DNA of 64,000 bases from NCBI GenBank assembly GCA_020638195.1, contig JACKJC010000004.1:310001-374000 (forward strand), read 5' to 3'. The notes under the pieces were generated by a model. It worked only from the letters and a program-made list of their open reading frames with translations. It made no database searches and was not told the DNA's origin. The DNA comes from Methylobacteriaceae bacterium. Lineage in GTDB: Bacteria > Pseudomonadota > Alphaproteobacteria > Rhizobiales > Beijerinckiaceae. Position numbers and translations under genes: made by a program. Shown piece after piece: positions 18,263-26,813 of this stretch. The number at the start of each line of letters is the position of its first letter. The stretch's first letter is position 1.

Positions 18263-19402
18263 ATGGATTTTGCATTCACGCCGGCGCAGGAACAGGTGCG
18301 CGAAACGATCATCCGCTTCGCACAGAAACATATCGCGCCGCGCGTGCGCGAGATCGAGGAGACGGAAACGTTTCCCGTCGATCTCTTCCCGAAATTCGCG
18401 GACGTCGGCCTGATGGGCATCCGTTATCCCGAAGAGGACGGCGGCGCCGGCATGGACAAGGTGACCGACTGCATCGTGCGCGAGGAGATGAGTCGCGTCT
18501 GCCAGTCGATCTCGGCGGCATGGTCGGCGGCGACCCATATCGGCATCTGGCCGATCTGGCGCGGCGGCACGGACTATCAGAAGGAACGCTGGTTTTCCGC
18601 CGCATTGCGCGGCGAAGCGATCGCCGCCTTCGCCCTGTCGGAACCCGACGGCGGCTCCGATACGCGCGCGCTGAAGACGAAGGCCGAAAAGGTTCCGGGC
18701 GGCTGGAAGCTGAACGGCGCGAAGCTCTACATCACCAATGCGCCCTTCGCGAATTTCCTGCTGCTCGCGGCGCGCACCAAGCCGGAGCTGACAAGCGACG
18801 CCATCAGCCTGTTCATCGTCGACTTGCCCAATCCCGGCATCGTGATCGACAAGCTCGACAAGGAAGGCATTCGCGCCTCCGAGACGGGGCTCGTGCACAT
18901 CGCCGACGCTTTCGTGCCGGACGAGGCGCTGCTCGGTGGGAAGGAAGGCTCGTACCATCTCGTGATGGAGGCGCTCGCCGAAAACCGCGTCGGCGTCTCG
19001 GCCAATTGTCTCGGCATGGCGCGCAACGCCTACGAGGTCGCGCTCGACTATGCGAAGACGCGCCTCGTGCGCGGCAAGCCGATCATCGAGCATCAGGCCG
19101 TCGCCCACCGCCTCGCCGACATGGCGACCGATGTCGAGACGATGCGGTGGATGGTCTACCACGGCGCCTGGCGCGTCGATCAGGGCACATGCGACATGGC
19201 GCTGGCCTCGAAAATCAAGCTGCACTGTTCGGAGACGGCCGTACGCGTGACCGAGAGCGCGATCCGCGTGCTCGGCGGCGCGGGCCTCATGCGCGAATAT
19301 CCGGTCGGCCGCATCCACCGCGACGCGCTCGTCTACCTGATGGGCGAAGGCACGTCGGAGATACAGCGGAACATTATTTCGCGGACGTTGAAGGCAGAGT
19401 AA
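18263..19402 (+). CDS. Acyl-CoA dehydrogenase
   Basis: A 379-residue FAD-dependent acyl-CoA dehydrogenase. It has the N-terminal helical domain (MDFAFTPAQEQVRETIIRFA) and the FAD-contact loop AAFALSEPDGGSDTRALKT. The C-terminal part ends in AIRVLGGAGLMREYPVGRIHRD and GEGTSEIQRNIISR, where the Glu of GEGTSE is the usual catalytic base of short- and medium-chain enzymes. The ATG at 18263 matches the family start; upstream in-frame codons are Arg/Lys-rich and unlikely to be part of it. The electron acceptor would be ETF. Chain-length preference cannot be read from sequence. Confidence 0.93.
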   Translation: MDFAFTPAQEQVRETIIRFAQKHIAPRVREIEETETFPVDLFPKFADVGLMGIRYPEEDGGAGMDKVTDCIVREEMSRVCQSISAAWSAATHIGIWPIWRGGTDYQKERWFSAALRGEAIAAFALSEPDGGSDTRALKTKAEKVPGGWKLNGAKLYITNAPFANFLLLAARTKPELTSDAISLFIVDLPNPGIVIDKLDKEGIRASETGLVHIADAFVPDEALLGGKEGSYHLVMEALAENRVGVSANCLGMARNAYEVALDYAKTRLVRGKPIIEHQAVAHRLADMATDVETMRWMVYHGAWRVDQGTCDMALASKIKLHCSETAVRVTESAIRVLGGAGLMREYPVGRIHRDALVYLMGEGTSEIQRNIISRTLKAE

Positions 19403-19542
19403 GGAGGCTTGATCTATAGCCACCGTTACTATACATTCCTGATGCTGGATTGAGCGCCTGCGAGACAACGCAGGGCCAATTTCGTGTTCTCAACAGGCGT
19501 CGAACAGAAACAGGCAGGGCTTGCGCCTCGAGGACCGAATTG

Positions 19543-19929
19543 ATGCACATATTCCAGAATCGCAGCGTCGCCCGCGCGACGCGCAAGGAAGGTGTTAGCG
19601 ACGAAGCGTGCAGGAAAGCGATCGATGATGCGGAGAAGGGCCTGATCGACGCCGATCTCGGCGGCGGTCTGATCAAGCAGCGCATTGCCCGCGAGGGCAA
19701 CGGGAAGTCCGGCGGTTATCGCTCAATCATCTTCTACCGGCGCGGCGATCTGGCGATCATGCTTCACATGTTCGCCAAGTCGGACAAGGCGAACGTTTCG
19801 ACTGCCGAGCGCGAAGCCCTCGGTCGACTTGCCGACGAGTTGCGCGCGCTGTCGCTGGATCAGCTGCGCGAACTGGTCCTTACCAAAGGATGGAGAGAGA
19901 TCAGCTATGGGTCAGAAGGCAGGACATAA
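19543..19929 (+). CDS. Type II toxin, RelE/HigB-like (PF06296-type)
   Basis: A 128-residue protein whose core ADLGGGLIKQRIAREGNGKSGGYRSIIFYRRGDLAIMLHMFAKSD region (residues about 36-82) matches the PF06296 type of RelE-family toxins, mRNA interferases that act on or near ribosomes. Residues after 85 are helical (AEREALGRLADELRAL). The toxin gene comes first and overlaps the antitoxin gene by 23 bp, the HigBA order. The ATG at 19543 follows CGAGGACC. A weak promoter is visible near 19409-19435 (TTGATC, then TATACA after 15 bp). A functional module is likely, since both genes are intact. Confidence 0.86.
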   Translation: MHIFQNRSVARATRKEGVSDEACRKAIDDAEKGLIDADLGGGLIKQRIAREGNGKSGGYRSIIFYRRGDLAIMLHMFAKSDKANVSTAEREALGRLADELRALSLDQLRELVLTKGWREISYGSEGRT

Positions 19930-20230
19930 GTCCGACCTCCTTGCCTCCATTCACGAGGCGGCGCAGGACCTGCACGAGATCGGCGCCATCACGAAGGCGA
20001 CGATGCGCGACTTCGATTTGGCGTGCCTGACGACGGTCAGCGAACTTGCGCCTAACGAAATCCGTGAAATCCGCGAGAAGGCGAACATGAGCCAGGCGAC
20101 ATTCGCGCTGGCGCTCAACGTCTCGAAATTCCTGATCAGCAAATGGGAGCGCGGGGAGGCCAAGCCGAGTGGCCCCTCTCTCAAGCTGCTGGCCCTAGCC
20201 AATTCCAAGGGGATCGATGCGATTCTCTGA
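19907..20230 (+). CDS. Xre-family antitoxin (HigA-like)
   Basis: A 107-residue DNA-binding antitoxin. The helix-turn-helix is in NEIREIREKANMSQATFALALNVSKFLISKWERGEAKPSG (about residues 49-88), and the N-terminal half is likely the toxin-contact part. It follows and overlaps the RelE-like toxin gene; its ATG at 19907 lies inside the toxin frame after GGAGAGAGA. It should bind and repress the module promoter together with the toxin. Confidence 0.88.
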   Translation: MGQKAGHKSDLLASIHEAAQDLHEIGAITKATMRDFDLACLTTVSELAPNEIREIREKANMSQATFALALNVSKFLISKWERGEAKPSGPSLKLLALANSKGIDAIL

Positions 20231-20236
20231 ACACGT

Positions 20237-20314
20237 TCGTTGCTAGGAGCGCAGCGACGAAGAAATCCAGAGCCGTGGCGTGGTTCAGAATTGCTTCGCT
20301 GCGCTCGCAACGAC
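20237..20314. repeat. Palindromic repeat related to family B
   Basis: TCGTTGCTAGGAGCGCAGCGACGAAG and, inverted, CTTCGCTGCGCTCGCAACGACG form the outer arms, with AATCCAG/TTCAGAATT inner parts. It fills most of the gap between the antitoxin and msrP stop codons, where the two genes converge. Confidence 0.65.
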
Positions 20315-20332
20315 GGCGTCGCGCGATCCGCC

Positions 20333-21289
20333 CTAGAAGAACAACGCCCGGTCCTGCGGCATGTCCTTGTAGAGCCCCGCCACCTGCTCGGCGTAGCCAT
20401 TGTACAGTTGCGTCGGCACGCGATTGCCGGTGCCGATCACCTCTTCGGTCGCTTGCGACCAGCGGGGATGTGGCACCTGCGGGTTCACATTCGCCCAAAA
20501 GCCGTATTCGCTGCCCTGCAATTGCTCCCAATAGCTCTTGGGCTTCTCCGCGACGAAGGAGATGCGCACGATCGACTTGATCGACTTGAACCCGTATTTC
20601 CACGGCAGCGCGAGGCGGATCGGAGCGCCGAACTGGTTGAGCAGCGACTTGCCGTAGGCGCCCGTCACCATGAAGGCGAGATCGTTCTTCGCCTCCTCGA
20701 CTGTCACGCCTTCCGTATAGGGCCACGGATACCAGATCTGCCGCTGTCCCGGCGCGACCTTCGGATCCTTGAACGTCTCGAAGCGCACATATTTCGCCTC
20801 GGGCTTGGGATCAGCGAGCGCGACGATCTTCGATAGCGGAAAGCCCGTCCACGGAATCGTCATCGACCAGGCTTCCACGCAGCGGTGGCGATAGAGTCTT
20901 TCCTCGATCTGCATGCGCTTGATCAGATCGTCGATCGCGATCTCCTGCGGCGCATTGCACAGCCCATCGATCTTCACGCTCCACGGCCGCGTCTTCAGCG
21001 CGGCGGCGGCGTCGGCGATGTTCTTCGACATGCCGAATTCATAGAAATTGTTGTAATGCGCGTTGACCTTCTCCGGCGTCACGGCACGGTCGAGCTTGTA
21101 GGCCTCGTTGCGCGGCGCTGGATAGAGCGCGGCCGATGGATCCTCTGCCGCGCGCGCCAGCCTTGGCGCCGCCAGGGCGCCGCCGATGGCGCCGGCGCCG
21201 GCCAGCAGCGCGCGGCGGTTGAAAAACAAATGTTCCGGCGTGGCCCCGGATTCCGGAATATCCCAGGGCCTGGCGGTCTTGATCAGCAT
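20333..21289 (-). CDS. msrP: Periplasmic methionine-sulfoxide reductase catalytic subunit
   Basis: A 318-residue molybdopterin enzyme (formerly YedY) that repairs oxidised methionines in periplasmic proteins. A twin-arginine signal is present (FNRRALLAGAGAIGG, residues about 23-37). The molybdenum-ligand cysteine is Cys137 in RHRCVEAWSM, followed by the sulfite-oxidase-like fold (VRFETFKDP; YPWPYTEGV). MsrP normally works with the haem membrane protein MsrQ, usually encoded next to it, but no msrQ is within the window neighbourhood. The moaD and moaE genes for its cofactor are at 58-59 kb. Confidence 0.95.
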   Translation of the reverse strand: MLIKTARPWDIPESGATPEHLFFNRRALLAGAGAIGGALAAPRLARAAEDPSAALYPAPRNEAYKLDRAVTPEKVNAHYNNFYEFGMSKNIADAAAALKTRPWSVKIDGLCNAPQEIAIDDLIKRMQIEERLYRHRCVEAWSMTIPWTGFPLSKIVALADPKPEAKYVRFETFKDPKVAPGQRQIWYPWPYTEGVTVEEAKNDLAFMVTGAYGKSLLNQFGAPIRLALPWKYGFKSIKSIVRISFVAEKPKSYWEQLQGSEYGFWANVNPQVPHPRWSQATEEVIGTGNRVPTQLYNGYAEQVAGLYKDMPQDRALFF

Positions 21290-21363
21290 GGCGCGCCTCG
21301 GTGCGTTTCACCCTCCAAACAGGTAGTGGCCACGCGGCGCACAAACAAATCACGACATCGCGA

Positions 21364-22377
21364 TCAGCCCTCGACGCGGAACAGCGCATATCGGCGCGCG
21401 ATTTCGTCGGCGATCGTCTGCGTGTCGTCATGCGCCCGGCACGGCCAGCTTTCCAACCGTCCCCGCCATCGCTTGGCGCGCCCGGAGGCGACGACCGCGC
21501 GGATGAAGCGGGTGAGCCGCGCATTGCCGCCGGTCGGCTCGTAGATCATGACCGGCGCATCGGTCGCGATCGCCTCGCCCACCATGTTGGTGCTGTCGGC
21601 CGTCACCACGATGGTCGCCGCATGCGCAAGAATCTGGATGTAGGGATTGTCGCCGGCCCCATCCCACAGGAACGTGTGCTTGGGCGCATCGGCGCACACG
21701 CCGCGCAGTTTCGCGAGCAGATGCGGCGGCGTGCGCCGCGACGGCGTGATCATCGCGCTTCCGCCGGTCAGGGTCATGCTCTCGACGACGCCGACCAGCG
21801 AGATCACGTCCTTGTCGTGAAAGTCGTGGTGTCGGCTGGCGCCGCCGAGCAGCAGGGCCATGCGGGGTTCGGGCAAGGCGGCGATGCGGGGATCGGGATT
21901 CGCACGCGCCGCGTTCAAGGCTTCGTGCGTCACGAGATGCGGGGCCGCCAGCGTCGCGATTACGTTATCGCCCCGCTTGCGATCGTGTTCGGCGACCCAC
22001 ACGACATCGGCGACGCGCGGATCGACGCGCGGATCCTTCAAGAAAATCGTGAAGGTCTTGCCGCCCGAAGCGCGCCGCACATGGCGCAGATAAGGCACGG
22101 CGCGCCGGCCCGACGCGATCAGGACTTCCGGAAATGGCGGCGCGATCGGGCTGCCGGGCGCATCCGGCCGCTCCGCTGGATCGACCGGGCCGCGTGGCGA
22201 GAAAGCGGCGAACAGCAGGCGCGGCTTCACGACGCGCGTCTCGACGGCAAGTCCGAGCGCCTGCGCAAGGCCCAGGCAGGGCGCGACATCGCCAGCCTTG
22301 CCGTCGGTCAGCACCCAGCACGAGGCGCCGGAGAGCGATTTTCGCGCAGTCTGCGCATTGTCGGAGGCGGCGTTCAC
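21364..22377 (-). CDS. ELM1/GtrOC1-family putative glycosyltransferase-like protein (DUF1022)
   Basis: A 337-residue protein of the DUF1022 family, annotated after the plant protein ELM1. Signatures: CWVLTDGKAGDVAPCLGLAQALG at the start, ALLLGGASRHHDF, and TADSTNMVGEAIATDAPVMIYEP near the C-terminus, which is a GT-B-like nucleotide-sugar site. Bacterial members are common in Hyphomicrobiales and Rhodospirillales and their function is not settled; glycosyltransferase activity is inferred from the fold only. It is divergent from the Lrp gene across 38 bp, and upstream of msrP on the same strand. Confidence 0.85.
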   Translation of the reverse strand: MNAASDNAQTARKSLSGASCWVLTDGKAGDVAPCLGLAQALGLAVETRVVKPRLLFAAFSPRGPVDPAERPDAPGSPIAPPFPEVLIASGRRAVPYLRHVRRASGGKTFTIFLKDPRVDPRVADVVWVAEHDRKRGDNVIATLAAPHLVTHEALNAARANPDPRIAALPEPRMALLLGGASRHHDFHDKDVISLVGVVESMTLTGGSAMITPSRRTPPHLLAKLRGVCADAPKHTFLWDGAGDNPYIQILAHAATIVVTADSTNMVGEAIATDAPVMIYEPTGGNARLTRFIRAVVASGRAKRWRGRLESWPCRAHDDTQTIADEIARRYALFRVEG

Positions 22378-22415
22378 GTCTAGACCTTTGCTCCTTTCGA
22401 ATTGGGGGACAAGAC

Positions 22416-22916
22416 TTGGTTGGGCGCCTCGACGCGATCGATCTCGCCATTCTGGCGGCGCTGCAGGCGGACGGCCGCATGACCAACGTAGAGCTGGCGC
22501 GGCGCGTCGGCATCTCCGCGCCGCCCTGCCTGCGCCGCGTACGCGCGCTCGAGGACGCTGGCGTGATAGCCGGCTATCGCGCGCTCATCGACACGCGCGC
22601 GCTCGGCCTGTCGGTCGTTTTCTTCGTTTTCGTCCAGCTCGACCAGCAGACCGAGGCGGAACTCGCCGCCTTCGGCGCGCGCGTCGCGCAGTGGAAGCCC
22701 GTGCGCGAATGCTGGACGGTTTCCGGAGAAACCGACTTCATCCTGAAATGCGTGGCGCGCGATCTCGACGCTTTCCAGAGTTTCATCACGGAATTGACGG
22801 CGACCCGCAACGTGCGCAACGTCCGCTCCTCGCTCGCCATGAAGGCGGTGAAGGACGAAGCGCTCGCCTATGTCGAGCGGGGCGCGGACCATGGGGACGC
22901 AACGCATGAACACTGA
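22416..22916 (+). CDS. Lrp/AsnC family transcriptional regulator
   Basis: A 166-residue regulator with an N-terminal helix-turn-helix (LDAIDLAILAALQADGRMTN; ARRVGISAPPCLRRVRALED) and the C-terminal RAM ligand-binding domain (VRECWTVSGETDFILKCVARD). I chose the TTG at 22416: GGGGGAC precedes it at good spacing, and it gives the usual family N-terminus. The frame is open further upstream but runs into the divergent ELM1 gene. The end overlaps proC by 11 bp, so the two are co-expressed. Lrp members of this kind often respond to amino acids; control of proC is plausible. Confidence 0.9.
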   Translation: MVGRLDAIDLAILAALQADGRMTNVELARRVGISAPPCLRRVRALEDAGVIAGYRALIDTRALGLSVVFFVFVQLDQQTEAELAAFGARVAQWKPVRECWTVSGETDFILKCVARDLDAFQSFITELTATRNVRNVRSSLAMKAVKDEALAYVERGADHGDATHEH

Positions 22917-23727
22917 GACGGTCTCCATCGTTCTGGTCGGCGCCGGAAAAATGGGCTTCGCCATGTTGCAGGGCTGGGCGGGTCTCGGCCTCGCCGGGGC
23001 GAATGTCGCGGTCCTCGAGCCCATACCCTCCCCCGAACTGACCGCGCTGTGCGCCCAGAAGGACATAAGACTCAATCCCGCCGAAAGTTCGCTTGAGGCG
23101 CCAGAAATTCTCGTCGTCGCCATCAAGCCGCAGACGCTCGACGCCGCCGCCCCGCGTCTCGCCGCGCTGGCGGGCCCCGGCACGCTGATCGTCTCCATCC
23201 TCGCCGGCAAGAGCATCGCCGACCTGTCGGCCCGCGCGCCGCGCGCCGGAGCCATCGTGCGCGCCATGCCGAACACGCCCGCCGCCATCGGCCGCGGCGT
23301 GACCGGCGCCGCCGCCAGCGCCGGCGTGAGCGAGGCGCAACGCGCTTTGGCGCACAAGCTTTTGTCCGCAGTCGGCTCGGTCGAATGGGTCGCCGACGAG
23401 AGCCTGATCGACGCCGTAACGGCTGTCTCCGGCTCCGGCCCGGCCTATGTCTTTCTGCTGGCCGAATGTCTGGCGCAGGCAGGCGCCGCCGCCGGTTTGC
23501 CCGCTGATCTCGCGGGCCGCTTGGCGCGCGCCACGGTCGAGGGCGCGGGCGAACTCATGCATCGCTCGCCTGAAACCCCGCCCGCGCAATTGCGCATCAA
23601 CGTCACCTCGCCCGGCGGCACGACGGAGGCCGCGCTCGGCGTGCTGATGGCCGAGGACGGACTGAAGCCCCTGATGGAAAAGGCGGTCGCCGCCGCCGAC
23701 GCCCGCGCCAGGGCGCTGTCCGGCTAG
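22906..23727 (+). CDS. proC: Pyrroline-5-carboxylate reductase
   Basis: A 273-residue enzyme that reduces pyrroline-5-carboxylate to proline with NAD(P)H. The Rossmann start IVLVGAGKMGFAML, the stretch IVRAMPNTPAAIG and the family signature AVSGSGPAYVFLLAECLAQAG are all present, as is the C-terminal TSPGGTTEAAL. The ATG at 22906 follows GGGGACGC; an in-frame ATG at 22891 lies within the Lrp gene and is less likely. It forms an operon with the Lrp regulator upstream. Confidence 0.96.
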   Translation: MNTETVSIVLVGAGKMGFAMLQGWAGLGLAGANVAVLEPIPSPELTALCAQKDIRLNPAESSLEAPEILVVAIKPQTLDAAAPRLAALAGPGTLIVSILAGKSIADLSARAPRAGAIVRAMPNTPAAIGRGVTGAAASAGVSEAQRALAHKLLSAVGSVEWVADESLIDAVTAVSGSGPAYVFLLAECLAQAGAAAGLPADLAGRLARATVEGAGELMHRSPETPPAQLRINVTSPGGTTEAALGVLMAEDGLKPLMEKAVAAADARARALSG

Positions 23728-23739
23728 CATGACGGCGCT

Positions 23740-23768
23740 TTGACAACCTCCCGGCGGCTTGATCTAAA
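23740..23768 (+). promoter_or_regulatory. Candidate sigma-70 promoter of the TRAP operon
   Basis: TTGACA at 23740-23745, a 17-bp spacer, and TCTAAA at 23763-23768. Transcription would start about 24 bp before the ATG, leaving room for the AGAGGGAGGAATT ribosome site. The minus-10 box matches the consensus at four of six positions. Confidence 0.5.
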
Positions 23769-23797
23769 TCGCTGCAACAAGAGGGAGGAATTCTGAC

Positions 23798-24811
23798 ATG
23801 AGGATCGACCGTCGCCATTTCGTGGCGGGGACGCTTGCCGCGCCCGCATTTCTGTCAGCCGGCGCCGCCCGCGCCGCGACCACCATCAAGATTTCGCACC
23901 AGTTTCCCGGCGGCACGATCGACCAGGGCGATTTCCGCGACCGGCTCTGCCGGAAATTCGCGGCTGAAGTGGGCAAGCGCTCGAACGGCGATATCAAAGT
24001 CGAGGTCTACGCCAATTCCTCGCTGATGAAGACGAACGCGCAATTCTCCGCCATGCGCAAGGGCGCTCTCGACGCCTCTCTTTTCCCGCTCCCCTACGCT
24101 GGAGGCGAGGCGCCAGAGGCCAATATCGGCCTGATGCCGAGCCTCGTGAGCTCCTACGATCAGGGCCTGAGCTGGAAGAACAAGCCGGTCGGCAAGGAAC
24201 TCGCCAATTACCTCGCCGACAAGGGCGTGGTCATTCTGACATGGGTCTGGCAGGCCGGCGGCGTGGCCAGCCGCGCAAAGCCGCTCGTGTCGCCCGATGA
24301 CGCCAAGGGCATGAAGATTCGCGGCGGCTCGCGCGAAATGGACATGGTGCTGAAGGCGGCCGGCGCCGCCGTCCTGTCGCTGCCGTCGAACGAACTCTAC
24401 GCCGCCATGCAGACCGGCGCCTGCGACGCCGGCCTCACCTCGTCGACCAGCCTCATCTCCTTCCGTCTCGAGGAGCTGGCCAAACACCTGACCGCCGGCG
24501 GCGGCAAGTCCTACTGGTTCATGTTCGAGCCGCTGCTCATGTCCAAGGCCATCTTCGACAAGATGCCGAAGGCGCATCAGGACCTGCTGCTCGCGGTCGG
24601 CGGCGAGATGGAGGCCTTCGGTCGCCAGGCGGCCATGGCCGACGACGATCGCGTGGTCGAGGTTTACAAGAAGGCTGGCGCGCAAACGCATGCCCTCGAC
24701 GACGCCACGCTCGAAAAATGGAAGGCGATCGCGCGCGAGACCGCCTGGAAGGACTACGCCGCCAAGAATGCCGGCTGCGCCAGGCTGATCAAGCTCGCCC
24801 AAGATGTCTGA
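23798..24811 (+). CDS. dctP: TRAP transporter solute-binding protein, DctP family
   Basis: A 337-residue periplasmic receptor for a TRAP transporter. A Tat-like signal peptide is visible (IDRRHFVAGTLAAPAFLSAG, cleavage near ARAA). The binding fold follows: TIKISHQFPGG, the AMRKGALDASLF segment, and MKIRGGSREMDMVLKAAGAA with the Arg that usually grips the ligand carboxylate. Then ELYAAMQTGACDAGLTS. The ligand is probably an organic acid, identity unknown. It is the first gene of a dctPQM operon; an AGGGAGGAATT ribosome site precedes the ATG. Confidence 0.92.
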   Translation: MRIDRRHFVAGTLAAPAFLSAGAARAATTIKISHQFPGGTIDQGDFRDRLCRKFAAEVGKRSNGDIKVEVYANSSLMKTNAQFSAMRKGALDASLFPLPYAGGEAPEANIGLMPSLVSSYDQGLSWKNKPVGKELANYLADKGVVILTWVWQAGGVASRAKPLVSPDDAKGMKIRGGSREMDMVLKAAGAAVLSLPSNELYAAMQTGACDAGLTSSTSLISFRLEELAKHLTAGGGKSYWFMFEPLLMSKAIFDKMPKAHQDLLLAVGGEMEAFGRQAAMADDDRVVEVYKKAGAQTHALDDATLEKWKAIARETAWKDYAAKNAGCARLIKLAQDV

Positions 24812-24844
24812 CGTACAGACCAGCCTATTGTCGAGAGTAGCCTG

Positions 24845-25390
24845 ATGTCCGGCGCGCCGGTCTATCGCGAGAACGCCGATCTGCCCGCCGGCGACGGCCT
24901 GCTGGCGCGCGCCGCCCGCGCGCTGGCCGCGCTCAACACGCTCCTGATGGCGCTGGCGGGGCTTGCCGCCGTCGCCGCGAGCCTCGTCCTCTCCTACAGC
25001 GTGCTCGTGCGCTACATCCTGCACGCGCCGACCTACTGGCAGGACGAGGCCGCCGTCTTCCTGCTCGTCGGCGCGACCTTCCTCACCGCAGCCTTCGTGC
25101 AGGAGCGGCGCGGTCATGTCGGCATCGAGGCCTTCGCGGAATTGCTGTCGCCCGCCGCCAACCGCATCCGGCTCGCGCTGGTCGACATTGCCTCCTTCGC
25201 CTTCTGCGCCTTCTTCGCCTGGAAGAGCTGGACCCTGTTTCATGAGGCCTGGGTCGACGGACAGGTGACCTCGTCGACCTGGGCGCCGCCGCTCTGGATT
25301 CCCTATTCGCTGATGGCCGCCGGCATGACGCTGCTTTCGCTCCAGATCGCCCTTCAGATCGCGGTCGCCTTCGCGGGCAAGCGCCCATGA
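24845..25390 (+). CDS. dctQ: TRAP transporter small permease, DctQ family
   Basis: A 181-residue inner-membrane protein with four predicted helices, of the DctQ type. The conserved YWQDEAAVFLLVGATFLTAAFVQERRGHVGIEAF stretch (about residues 61-94) contains the E-G-HV motif of the family. It supports the large permease in Na+-driven uptake. The gene lies 33 bp after dctP and overlaps dctM by four bases (ATGA). Confidence 0.92.
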   Translation: MSGAPVYRENADLPAGDGLLARAARALAALNTLLMALAGLAAVAASLVLSYSVLVRYILHAPTYWQDEAAVFLLVGATFLTAAFVQERRGHVGIEAFAELLSPAANRIRLALVDIASFAFCAFFAWKSWTLFHEAWVDGQVTSSTWAPPLWIPYSLMAAGMTLLSLQIALQIAVAFAGKRP

Positions 25391-26730
25391 GCGTTCTCGC
25401 CATCGGCCTGCTCTACGGCGCGGCCACGCTCGTCGTGATGTTTTCAGGCATGCCGATCGCCTTCGCGCTCGGCGCCGTCGCCCTTCTCTTCATGCTGTTC
25501 TTCATGCCGGCCGCCGCGCTCGATACGGTCACGCAGAACGTCTACGAGGAAATGGCGTCGATCACGCTCCTGTCGATTCCGCTCTTCATCCTCAAGGGCG
25601 CGGCCATCGGCAAGTCGCGCGCGGGCCAGGATCTCTATTCCGCCCTGCACGCCTGGATGCATCGCGTGCCCGGCGGCCTCGGCATCGCCAACGTTTTCGC
25701 CTGCGCGATCTTCGCCGCCATGGCCGGTTCCTCGCCAGCGACGTGTTCGGCGATCGGCTCGGCCGGCATTCCGGAAATGCGGCGGCGCGGCTATTCCGGC
25801 GGCTTCGCGGCCGGCGTGATCGCGGCCGGCGGCACGCTCGGCATCCTGCTGCCGCCGTCCATCACCATGATCCTCTATGCGGTCGCCGCCGAACAATCGC
25901 TCGGCCGCCTGTTTCTCGCAGGCATCGGTCCGGGCCTGCTGCTGGTCACGCTTTTCGCCGGCTACGCCATGGTGCGTTTCCGCCAGGAATATGCGGCGGC
26001 AAAATCGGCCTATGAAGATCACGGCAAGCATTCGGCCATTCTCGAACGTCACGCCTACACGATGGCCGAAAAACTCGGCACGCTGCCGCGTGTGCTGCCC
26101 TTCGTCATCCTGCTGACCGGCGTGATGGTCGCGCTCTATGGCGGCTTCGCGACGCCATCCGAAACCGCCGGTCTCGGCGCCATTCTCGCGCTCGCGCTGA
26201 TCGCCATGATCTATGGCGTCTGGCGGCCGACCGACCTCAAGCCGATCCTCGTCTCGACCATGCGGGAATCGACCATGCTGATGATGATCATCGGCATGTC
26301 GCTCCTCTATTCCTATGTGATGAGCTACCTGCACATCTCGCAATCAGCCGCCGAATCCATCGTCGCCATGCAGCCCTCGAAATGGGTCCTGCTCGCCGCG
26401 ATCCTCGGCCTCGTCGTCGTGCTCGGCTTCTTCCTGCCGCCGGTCTCGATCATCCTGATGACCGCGCCGATCATCCTGCCGCCGCTGAAGGCGGCCGGCT
26501 TCGACCTCATCTGGTTCGGCGTCGTCATGACGATCGTGATGGAAATGGGCCTGATCCATCCCCCTGTCGGCCTCAACATTTTCGTCATTCGCAACATCGC
26601 GCCCGACATTCCGCTGCGCGATGTCATCTGGGGCGCGGTCCCCTTCGTCCTGCTGATGATGGCGGCGATCCTCCTGCTCTGCTTCTTCCCGCAGATCGCG
26701 ACCTGGCTCCCGGACCGCGTCATGTCGTAG
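25387..26730 (+). CDS. dctM: TRAP transporter large permease, DctM family
   Basis: A 447-residue inner-membrane transport subunit with about 11-12 helices. Family signatures: FSGMPIAFALGAVALLFM, AIFAAMAGSSPATCSAIGSAGIPEM, the GGTLGILLPPSITMILYAV loop, and PVGLNIFVIRNI near the C-terminus. It carries the Na+:solute symport pathway. Translationally coupled to dctQ. A TetR-type regulator follows 83 bp downstream on the same strand and may control the transporter. Confidence 0.94.
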   Translation: MSVLAIGLLYGAATLVVMFSGMPIAFALGAVALLFMLFFMPAAALDTVTQNVYEEMASITLLSIPLFILKGAAIGKSRAGQDLYSALHAWMHRVPGGLGIANVFACAIFAAMAGSSPATCSAIGSAGIPEMRRRGYSGGFAAGVIAAGGTLGILLPPSITMILYAVAAEQSLGRLFLAGIGPGLLLVTLFAGYAMVRFRQEYAAAKSAYEDHGKHSAILERHAYTMAEKLGTLPRVLPFVILLTGVMVALYGGFATPSETAGLGAILALALIAMIYGVWRPTDLKPILVSTMRESTMLMMIIGMSLLYSYVMSYLHISQSAAESIVAMQPSKWVLLAAILGLVVVLGFFLPPVSIILMTAPIILPPLKAAGFDLIWFGVVMTIVMEMGLIHPPVGLNIFVIRNIAPDIPLRDVIWGAVPFVLLMMAAILLLCFFPQIATWLPDRVMS

Positions 26731-26813
26731 CCGCCGGCCTGACGGGCCTTGGTGCGAGCGGGACGGCGGACTAGATATCGGGGGAGCCAGCCGTCAGCCC
26801 GAGGATTTCAGCC

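Noticed and set aside
17681..19468. A 595-residue open frame on the minus strand
   Set aside because: It runs antisense to the phosphatase-like and acyl-CoA dehydrogenase genes, which have clear families. Its composition is Arg/Ala/His/Asp-rich as expected for an antisense frame in GC-rich DNA.
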